A stretch of DNA of 64,000 bases. It comes from Gerris lacustris (lineage: Eukaryota; Arthropoda; Insecta; Hemiptera; Gerridae). Below, one piece after another: positions 55,537 to 64,000 of this stretch. The stretch is taken from contig OX578282.1 of the NCBI GenBank assembly GCA_951217055.1, forward strand, positions 71,391,092-71,455,091, read 5' to 3'. A program made the position numbers and the translations under genes. Position 1 is the stretch's first letter, and every line of letters starts with the position of its first letter. The notes beneath the pieces are model-generated. The model saw only the letters and a program-made list of their open reading frames with translations. It had not been told where the DNA came from and did not search any database.

Positions 55537-56932
55537 CAGTGGCGGATCCAGGACCTAATTTCGGGGGGGGCAATCCATCCAACACCGAGGGGTTTTCGGG
55601 GTATGAAATACCCCTCAAGAAAAGGAGGGGTCCAGGGGAAAAATGTATAAATTTTGAATAGAAATTGGTGTTTTACTCTTAACAAACTTAAGAAAAATCA
55701 TACATTTAAAGTAAATACTGCTCAACATCTTTCGAATAACTAAATTTAATTACAACTTGAATGAAATCAATCACAATGGTAAGGTAAGGTTTCATGATTT
55801 ATGGAAACAAACTAGAAACTGCTACAAGACCGCTGACAGGATTTCCGGGCCCCTGGGCAAGTTAGCATTAGGGACGCTTTGAACAAATAACGGTGGGGGT
55901 CCGGGGAGAATTTTTTAAAATTTAAGTGCAAAAAGATGAGTTTTTAGGGTTTCTGGGGGCAAGTTTGTCCTTACAGGAAAAGATGTTTGGTGGGGACGAA
56001 TTTCGGAGTTTAACTAAGATGGGTTAAAAAAAAAAAAAATAATAATTAAGTTGTTTTGTAGCTGATAAGTTTCATTAAAAAAATCTTCTTTTACACTTAG
56101 TATAATATAAAATAAAACATAATATAAATTGTTTGCTAAAATAATGAGATTGAGAGTAAGCAAATAAAAATAGTTAAATAACACATTTTATTTTTTAAAA
56201 AATGCCTTACAAGTAAAAATGTAAGTTATTAATATCAGATTGTTAATATGATTTATCTGTCAGTTTCTCTCCTGTAAATTAACATTGACCATATTGAATA
56301 AGATGAAAACATCACAAAAATCTGAGTAACTAAATGAAACACAAGAATTCAAAATTCCATACTCATGACACATTAGGAATAATTTTAAGTTCATTACATT
56401 CAGTGGCGTAGCTAAGGCATAGGCAGGGGGCTCCTCGCCAAAACAAAAATGAAAAATAATTACGTTTAGAACTGAATGGGCCCCCTGACAATGGCGTAGA
56501 AGTAATATTCCATGTCAGATTTTATCATATGCTCTAAAGGGGTCCCCATCGACATTGGTACAAAAATATAAGTTTCATGTTTTTTTAGGGCCCATAGTCA
56601 CGCCACTGATAACAATATCCTCCTTGCCTTTTTGGTTGTAAAAAAACCAGGGCCGCCCGCCCCCCTGAGGCACGGGCCCCCAAGGGACCTGGGCCTCTGG
56701 GAAATTGCCCCATCTGCCCCCCCCCCCCCCCCCCCGTTGGTGGCCCTGAACTGCAACATATGCATTTTCTCAATCGTGGATCGTGTTGTTACCTGTTTTA
56801 TAGTGTATATACGATATACGTGTACATATTATCAGGCCATGCAAAAGAATTTTGTATATTATTGTCTCTCGGGTACCCTCTCTCGGGGGGGGGGCACTTG
56901 CCCCCTTTGCCCCCCCCTTGGATCCGCCACTG
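55537..56932. mobile_element. hAT-type element nested in the previous one
   Basis: The ends are CAGTGGCGGATCCA and TTGGATCCGCCACTG. An exact 8-bp duplication GATCAACG lies at 55529-55536 and 56933-56940. It contains a smaller relative and shared G/C runs. Confidence 0.9.
56401..56608. mobile_element. hAT-type MITE nested two levels deep
   Basis: The ends are CAGTGGCGTAGCTAAGG and the complement of CAGTGGCGTGACTATGG. Flanks ATTACATT and ATAACAAT agree at 6 of 8 positions, so the duplication has decayed or was imperfect. Confidence 0.65.
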
Positions 56933-57774
56933 GATCAACGGACATATTTTTGAATTTTAGTGGATTGAATGTTAAACAGACGTGAATTTTTTCGGTCAGG
57001 ATCACAACCAATTATCGTACAAATGAAAAAAAAGATTCCCCGAACGAAACCACAACACTTTGGGTTCTTATAGGAAATTTGACGCTAAAATCTCATTTAG
57101 TTTTTTAGATATTGGGAATTTTTTGAAAATTTTCGTGAAACACTGAACACTTTAAGAAATTAAATAAATCGATATTTCGAGAACTATTGAGAAATGGGTA
57201 TATGCTTACTCGACATTTTTTGTTGCATTTGACCCATAGAATCCACCAGTTTCGTTATGACTGACATTTTATCGCGGGTCACCCTGTATTTTAGCTTTAT
57301 TTAATTTTTGTGAAGTTTGTTAACTATACCGATTTTTAAGTTACTAAGTATAATCTTAAACTTAATGCTATATTTTAATGTGTCCTATTTTGACCTATAT
57401 TATTCTCATTTCATTTCTCGTTCCTTTAATAAAAATTAGTTTCCTAATATTTTTGTTAAAGCATATTGATATTTGTGTTATGTGCTAATAAGTTCTGTAA
57501 AGAAATCACAAACATTAAACTTTTTTTCTTTCAATTGTATATTATATATTTTTATTCTTATTATTAATTATTATTATATTTATTTTTTTATCTTGCGGGC
57601 GGGCACTATCAGAGCTAGCTACGCCACTGGGAGAGAGATAAAGTAATAAGAGGAATCAGCTGTTTTACGTACTAATTTAAATGCAAGAACAATCACTGTG
57701 TCGAACAACTGTATAAAGCCGCAACCTTAATTTTGCTTATTTAAAATTCAGATAAAAAATGCGGCTTGAATTTT

Positions 57775-58025
57775 AAATAGATAGCGTGCAAAAAAAGTGT
57801 CTTGACTAACATCAAGCTAGAATTTTGTGTACAAGTTATTATTTTAGCGCCTTTTAAGAATATGTGGCCGGCTAAGTTCGTCTGCGGGACATAGCTTGGC
57901 AATAGGCATTTGAAAAAATAAACAAAACCGGTGGAGAGTGGCCATGCCCCTCCCTTTTTGGTGGACAATGTGATTTTCATGATCCTGAGTACGAACTTAG
58001 TTAGTAGACCAATATTCAAGTAGAT
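57775..58025 (+). repeat. Repeat D, copy 3 (interrupted)
   Basis: It matches the left arm of 16353-16618 through 'agtagaccaatattcaagta'. The sequence resumes at about 59003 ('tgtcacttataggttagtta') after the insertion of element J. The right arm is missing. Confidence 0.8.
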
Positions 58026-58030
58026 AATAA

Positions 58031-59002
58031 TATCGCTATCTCAGAGCAAGATTGTCACAACTCAAAAAATTTCGAAATCGTACTAAACTCAGAATTAGAA
58101 TGGTAGTATGGCATACTTTTTTGTGAAAGAATGTCACAATTATAACTTTTAATGATGACCACAAGAGAGCAAATGTGTCGGTCTTCCATTGTACAAAAAT
58201 GTTTAGCATTTTTTCTCAATACTGTCATATTGTAGAAGTGTCAGTTTGATCGTGCATCAGTGATTGAGGTGGCTTCATGCTCTTTTTCGGTAATACTGTC
58301 AAATTTCAAATTATGCCACCTTGTCTCAAAAACGAGGTGATTGCATGCTGTTTGTTTTTGGTGAAACTGACACATTTCAAATTATGCCACTCTTGTCTCA
58401 AAAACGCGGTGATTGCATACTGTTTGTTTTTGGTGAAACTGACACATTTCAAATTATGCCACTCTTGTCTCAAAAACGTGGTGATTGCATACTGTTTGTT
58501 TTTGGTGAAACTGACACATTTCAAATTATGCCACTCTTGTCTCAAAAACGTGGTGATTGCATACTGTTTGTTTTTGGTGAAACTGACACATTTCAAATTA
58601 TGCCACTCTTGTCTCAAAAACGTGGTGATTGCATGCTGTTTGTTTTTGGTGAAACTGACACATTTCATTGGAACTTGAATAAACTCTGTATTTTAGAACT
58701 TCAATAAAAATAATTGTTAAAATTAAAGCCTCTATGTGTGTTTTTAGAGCATACCATTTTCTCCAATATTGTCAACAATTTTTTAAGAAAAACCGACACA
58801 AGTCAAAGCCCTTAAGGTGTTTAATGGGTTTTATGATGGTGGGAGCTAAGAAAAAATTTACTAAAAGGTAAATTCTAATAACCGTGTAAAAGTTTCTATA
58901 TAATCAAAAGTGAAGAGCCATTGAGTATCAGTGACTTTAAAACATGATTTCCCAAAACTCACAATTTTTGAGTTGTGACAGTCTTGCTCCGAGGTAGCGA
59001 TA
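58031..59002. mobile_element. TIR element J inserted in repeat D
   Basis: The ends are TATCGCTATCTCAGAGCAAG and the complement of TATCGCTACCTCGGAGCAAG, with about 40 bp of inverted similarity through 'tgtcacaactcaaaaa'. It contains the 72-bp tandem repeat and no transposase. The target duplication is unclear. Confidence 0.75.
58321..58680. repeat. 72-bp tandem repeat inside element J
   Basis: Five units of 'ttgtctcaaaaacgtggtga' ... 'gtgaaactgacacatttcaa'. The length is a multiple of three, so frames of 120-133 codons stay open on both strands. They have no ends or context that would make them genes. Confidence 0.92.
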
Positions 59003-59453
59003 TGTCACTTATAGGTTAGTTAGTCAAATTGACAAACTACAATCAACTTGATTTGAAGGGTGCAGAAGTTATCTGCCAACTGCTGCAAAGCCCTCTAAGG
59101 GAAGTCTAATATCTCTTCTCCCTGATAATGAATCTATAAAAGCTAGACTAGATTATAGTTTATAGAGAGTTTGACCTTTCTAATCCGGTCTGAATAAGGT
59201 CAACAGAATACTCAAGATATTTGACACCGGGTCACGGGCACAACTCGTAATCAAATATTAATAAAAACAAAACTATGCAATATCCTGTTCAAATTAAATG
59301 CAAATATTTTAAATATAACAAAATCTATTTTAAACCACATATTACTTAACAGCGATTCTAAAATAGATTTTTAGAGAATTCAATGCGATTTTTCGGTTCT
59401 CAGTAAATAAAATCTATCAATTTATAATTACACAAACTTGAATAAAAACTTAA
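59003..59453. other. End of repeat D, copy 3, and unassigned DNA
   Basis: The first ~60 bp continue repeat D. The rest matches nothing else in the window. Confidence 0.45.
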
Positions 59454-60061
59454 TTTATCTCTAATAGGGAGAAAAAGTTATGATTTTGAATTAGTTTAGA
59501 GGGACTATAGTAAGTCTTTCCATCCCTGAACTCAAAAAGTAGGGAGAAAAAGTAAAAGTAGGGCGAAAAAGTAAAGATTGCAACTTAATTATTTTATAAA
59601 TAGTAGAAAATCAATGGCTAATGTAATAAAGTTGTTGAAATCAGGTTGGCGGCACTGCTTTTTCTACCATGTCTATCTTTGTTTATAACCTGCATCTAAA
59701 TAACCTTCTATTTGAGTTTAATTCCAATTCTTATTTGTTTTTAATATTGAATCTCTTATATCTGCTATTAAAAGTGCTAATAAGTATTGTTATTTATTAA
59801 AATATTAAATAAAAACTGTGCAATGGACGAAAATGTGAATCTTTTTTCTACTGGAGATAAAATATTGTATGTACCTCGTGAGTAAAGTGCCATTATTCCC
59901 CTCGCGATAATTATCTCCTAATTAGAGTTATTCCTAATTCCCTCGGCTTCGCCTCGGGATTTAGGGACCATGGTTCCTTCGGCTTCGCCTCAAGAACCAA
60001 CTTTTTCGCTCAGGGAATAATAGCTTACTTTACTCCCTATAGGTGCATAAATAACTATTAT
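59454..60061 (+). repeat. Repeat family A, copy 4
   Basis: The most complete member, with TTTATCTCTAATAGGGAGA at the left and CTACTGGAGATAAAATATTG near 59849. The hairpin section has two 'ctcggcttcgcctc'-type motifs, and the end is GTGCATAAATAACTATTAT. Confidence 0.87.
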
Positions 60062-60229
60062 GGTCGAGATGAACCCCCAAAGCGAAGGGAATTAGCCGTA
60101 ATATAGGTTCAAGTTATAAGTGTACATTTTATTGCTTTTTTATTAGCAATCCCCCGCCCTAACCTAGGGGGCCCCGCCCTATTATCTCGCCCAGGGCCCC
60201 GCAAGATCTAGATCCACCACTGATTCCTG

Positions 60230-60465
60230 TATAGAGTCGCGTTATAGAGGTTGACTTCTCAAAACGACTTGTTATAGAGGTTCTGAGTTACGTTGTGAAT
60301 TGGAAAAAATCCGTGTTATAGAGGCTGTTTGGATAATAATAGTCGCGTTATAGAGGTTACTTTAACATTATGTGTTATGGCAATCTCAAGGGGATTTGAA
60401 AATTCCACTTGTAATTGAGGTTGTCGTGTCATTGAGAGTTGTGTAAACGAAGTTCTACTATAGTA
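60230..60465 (-). repeat. Tandem 'gttatagaggt' repeat, Tigger-like end
   Basis: 'gcgttatagaggttga' occurs four times. On the minus strand the right edge reads ACTATAGTAGAACTTCG, similar to Tigger/pogo ends. No paired end found. Confidence 0.4.
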
Positions 60466-60915
60466 ATTTAGACTAAGGAATATATGGTACTCTGTATAAT
60501 GTCCCTTTGTCTAAATAAATATTTTTACATAAAGGGATATAGGGGGGTGCTAAAGTAAAGAAGTACCGAGAAAGGTTTCGTTGAACTGATTTCTGTAGAA
60601 GTGGTTTTTTTTAGCTTTTCTTTTTATCTTACCGAGGAAAATAAAACAGAACAGAGTAAATCTTAAGAAAAAAACCGGAAAACTGGTGGAAGACACGAAT
60701 ATTTGGAATTTCCTTTGCACGGAAACACCCCGGATAATTCTCCTTCACATTCAATGTGAAAATACACCCCCCCCCCCCATAATACTAACACAGAAAAATT
60801 GCTATACTGATCGATAATATACAATACAACACACACAGGCTCACCTTAACTATGACAATACCCAGGGGTTATACTTCAATATACTGTTCTAGTCAAGTAC
60901 CCTTATCACCTCATT
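60466..60915. other. DNA without recognised features
   Basis: Short C run near 60770. No gene. Confidence 0.45.
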
Positions 60916-60918
60916 ATA

Positions 60919-61078
<160 letters not shown>

Positions 61079-61239
61079 TATCGATAATATGAATCATGAT
61101 GAGTTGATAGATAATGGGTCTGGTAGTAGTACAGCGGCTAGTAAGGGAACCACCCCGCATTCTTACTATTCCTCTAACCACACATCTCCATTTCAATATT
61201 TATAATTTGTATCTCTTTGCTACAAACAAACTACTGCAT

Positions 61240-61677
61240 GTGTGAAATTGAAATTTTGCATGCCTGTTTCAATTGTGCATCAGATGGTGTCTATGAAATT
61301 TTATTAAAATCGTTACGTTAGAACGTAAGATATCGGTAAAAAGGTTGTTTTCTCTATTTTAAACGTTAAGGCCCGCTTTAATAGTTTTAGCGATCTTTAT
61401 TAATTCATAGCGGTGTCGCTGTTGATTTTACTAAAAAATGTTATTTGAAAAAAATGTTCGTCTCATCGAATAGATGATGATAGAATCTTTTCCCGTCCTG
61501 AAATTCCAATTTAATTTTTTAACCTCTCGTTTACGCGAGCGTTGCGCGCGAACTCTTGGACGGATCACGCTGTCCAACGAACTTAGCCTGAGTATTAGTA
61601 AAAGGATCATGTATACCAAATTTCTACTAAATCGGTCAACTTTTACTCAAGTTATCGTCACACGCGTGAACGTTACT

Positions 61678-61713
<36 letters not shown>

Positions 61714-61760
61714 CGGAGCATATTTCGTTGAATGTAGGAAGCTCGCTACGCTCGCTTCAA
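61240..61760. repeat. TIR repeat family B, copy 2 (left end missing)
   Basis: Matches the right two-thirds of 18857-19581, ending 'gctacgctcgcttcaat'. Contains about eight GACA units at 61678-61710. Confidence 0.75.
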
Positions 61761-61841
61761 TTAGAGAGAGAGAGAGAGGGTTTGGTTGAAAAGTAAGCTC
61801 AGAACAGATTAAGAAATATACTAGGCATCGCGTGGCTCTAT

Positions 61842-62266
61842 CATTGAAGCGAGCGTATTGCAATGAAATACTGAATATTGAAATTTATTAATCATGATGA
61901 ATGTCATAGTTGAAGATAAGTGGAAGAGGGTAGTGTGGGGAAGAGTGGGGGTACTCGGTACAAAGCTTTACTTCCTAAACAAACTTATACACTATACGAC
62001 TATAACAATCTTCACCACCCGCGGTAGCTTTTAAACAATTATTATAAATGTATCTCGTCACTACGCAAAGAATTTTGCTTGTATCAAGTTGAAATTTTGC
62101 ATACCTGTTTCAATTGTGCATCAGATGGTGTCTATGAAGTTTTATTAAAATCGTCACGCTGTCCAACGAACTTAGCCTGAGTATTAGTAAAAGGACCATG
62201 TATACCAAATTTCAACTAAATCGGTCAACTTTTACTCAAGTTATCGTCACACGCGTGAACGTTACT

Positions 62267-62306
<40 letters not shown>

Positions 62307-62353
62307 CGGAGCATATTTCGTTGAATGTAGGAAGCTCGCTACGCTCGCTTCAA
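61842..62353. repeat. TIR repeat family B, copy 3 (internal deletion)
   Basis: It starts ATTGAAGCGAGCGTATTGCA and ends GCTACGCTCGCTTCAAT. Compared with copies 1 and 2 it lacks about 280 bp between 'tttattaaaatcg' and 'tcacgctgtccaacgaac' (junction near 62155). A (GACA)n tract is at 62267-62307. Confidence 0.82.
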
Positions 62354-62879
62354 TTAGTTTGGATTATGTTTGTGGCTGTCTTATTTGGTCCAAATCTTAA
62401 GAGGGCATATCAACCCTATTTTCAGTAGGGCTACTGACCTGAAACTTGAAACATATGGACTGATTCTGTTGTACCAATACAAAAAACATTTTATCAAATT
62501 CTAGAGTTTTTATGATTATTACTATCATATGTACAATTAAATCTAGTCTAAATTTTAAAATTGTGTTACATCTATCTAAATTAGAATTCAACCTATAATA
62601 ATATGCCATAATATTGCAACCAGTTGGCCATAATATTGTAAATATTTCTGTCTACATAAAGAGTGTTCGAGGAATTAGTGTGAAAAGAGGAAAAGTGGGA
62701 AAATTTAGTTTTCGAGAAAAAGCCATTCATAAAAAAAAATAAAAAAATGTTGTGCTTGAAGTCTTACGTAAAAAGAATTTAGTTGGTTTTGTGAACATAA
62801 AAATTAGTGAACGTACAAATTTTAATGTTTTTTTGAAAAAATGGCGTGGAAAATTAAATTATTTCAACAAATCTCATAT
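62354..62879. other. DNA without recognised features
   Basis: Nothing identified. Confidence 0.5.
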
Positions 62880-63175
62880 ATTTCAGTAATCTGGTTATTA
62901 GTAGATTTTTAGTTGATACCCCTCTCAAAATGTAAAAAAAAAAAAAAAAAAAATGCGTGACATGAATTATCCGCCATTTTGGATTTGAACGGCTAATAAT
63001 TTTGAGCTCGCTATATTTTTCCTGTGTGCACATCTAAAAGATCTTTAATACTGGAAAGTTTCATATTTCTATCCCTTTTGATTCAAAAGTTATTGGAACC
63101 GTACAGAGTGACAGACTGACACAGGAAGTATAAGGGTTTATTTTTTGGTTTTACCAATGAAACCCTAAAAAACTC
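62880..63175 (+). repeat. Repeat ending in a GGGTTT/AAACCC hairpin
   Basis: 'gaaagtttcatatttctatc', then 'gagtgacagactgacaca', then TAAGGGTTT and AAACCCTAA around a T-rich loop. The same order of parts as 43340-43640. Confidence 0.55.
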
Positions 63176-64000
63176 TAACTTGTTCTTAAACCCTAAATAA
63201 TTATATTTTGCTTTGTACAGAGTGTTTAAAAAACCCCATAAATGTTCAAATGTAAGTTTATTTCCTAAAATATTGCATTTTAGTTTATTTTATGAAAAAT
63301 AAAAATGAAATATTAAAGTTTATGATGATAAAAATGAACGACCTTATAAAGAATTTAAAGAGTTGAAACGTCTCACATTAAACAAATAAAAATCAAACTA
63401 GTTTTGATGGCATTTAATTACACCTAAAATATCCATTAAAAACAAATCATTTATAAAAGTTTAGTATATTTTTAAAAAAAAGCTGCAAGTGAGTCAATGT
63501 GGGGTTTCCATTGTTATAGCAAAGAGATATCGTGCTTGCAGATCTATCTATTAGTGGTGTCGCATAAAAAAAGATCAGTGATGCATTTTAATAACCCTAA
63601 ATTAGTCACTTGACAAAACAGATCTGTAATTTTAATTAACAAACAGATAATTTCATGTTTATATCATTTCTAATTAATTTCTTATGAACAAAAATAAAAC
63701 AATGTAATCAACATTGTTATAATGAATGAATTCTTATAAACAATGTAATGTTTCATTTTAATATAATAGGTACAATTTAATGTACCTATTAAATTTAACA
63801 TGTAATGTCAAAATTGATCCTCTAGTATCTATTACAAGCTTCGCGTCATGTGTCTGAACAAGAGTACAGATAGATGTTTTTAAAAACCACTATTTTGGAT
63901 TCATGGGACCTTAAACCGTGTAAATCTAGCAAAATCTTATGAATCGAATGTTTGTAACATCACAATACTTTCTCTTTCTATATATACCAGGTGTGCAATG
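63176..64000. other. AT-rich DNA without features
   Basis: No gene. The last 50 bp contain 'catcacaatactttctct', a phrase from the family I end. Confidence 0.5.

Larger units (their letters stand above)
55046..57629. mobile_element. hAT-type element, outermost of three nested
   Basis: The ends are CAGGGGCGTAGCTA and TAGCTACGCCACTG, with an exact 8-bp duplication GGAGAGAG at 55038-55045 and 57630-57637. Without its inserts it would be about 1.2 kb. The left end contains the palindromic 'cgcccgcggccgcggccgcg'. No transposase. Confidence 0.88.

Overview
This is a repeat-dense, AT-rich animal nuclear DNA window, most likely from an insect. The signs are a Rab32 gene split by ordinary GT..AG introns, a BEL/Pao LTR retrotransposon, an arthropod-type non-LTR retrotransposon with a CCHC gag protein, Helitron and hAT termini, and long (TA)n tracts. 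There are no prokaryotic features. I cannot name the species. A hemipteran would fit, but that is a guess.

Host gene: the only cellular gene I can support is Rab32 (lightoid in Drosophila), on the minus strand between about 20.9 kb and 7.7 kb. Four coding exons are clear: 19680-19893, 17284-17465, 16178-16321 and 7737-7856. Their phases join exactly, and together they carry all five G-box motifs and a C-terminal CSC prenylation signal. A six-codon first exon at 20889-20906 is only a candidate. The introns are packed with mobile DNA. The last intron (8.3 kb) holds a complete 5.75-kb non-LTR retrotransposon (ORF1 12765-14084, ORF2 8993-12763) on the same strand as the gene, flanked by a 12-bp target duplication and inserted into an older repeat.

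Region by region: 0-7.7 kb is AT-rich DNA with interspersed repeats and two minisatellites. 7.7-20.9 kb is Rab32 and its intronic transposons. 21-23.7 kb holds a foldback element carrying a hAT-type MITE, a SINE-like piece, and a relative of a TIR/hairpin repeat clan found about eight times in the window. 23.7-33.5 kb is a clean nested stack: an ACCACCTCTA-like satellite interrupted by a CAGTGGCGG-ended hAT-type element, itself interrupted by an intact BEL/Pao element (24303-32330, apparently identical 1068-bp LTRs, 1749-codon ORF), plus a Harbinger-type MITE in the same satellite. 33.5-36.7 kb is minisatellites and a possible solo LTR. 36.74-40.73 kb is a hAT-type element carrying a Helitron and two tRNA-like SINE heads. 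41-54.5 kb contains more interspersed repeats, a multi-level foldback, (TA)n tracts and a widely spaced inverted repeat. 55.0-57.6 kb is three hAT-type elements nested one in another. 57.8-62.4 kb holds a foldback interrupted by a TIR element with 72-bp tandem repeats, another clan member, and two TIR repeats ending in GACA tracts. The last 1.6 kb is nearly featureless.

The two autonomous retroelements look young: open ORFs, recognisable target duplications and, for BEL, matching LTRs. The DNA-transposon material is non-autonomous, since no transposase ORF was found. I saw no novel coding system. The most original signals are structural: nested insertions dated by their target duplications, the bipartite hairpin-repeat clan, and inverted repeats in Rab32 introns that flank exon 3 or fold as long hairpins.
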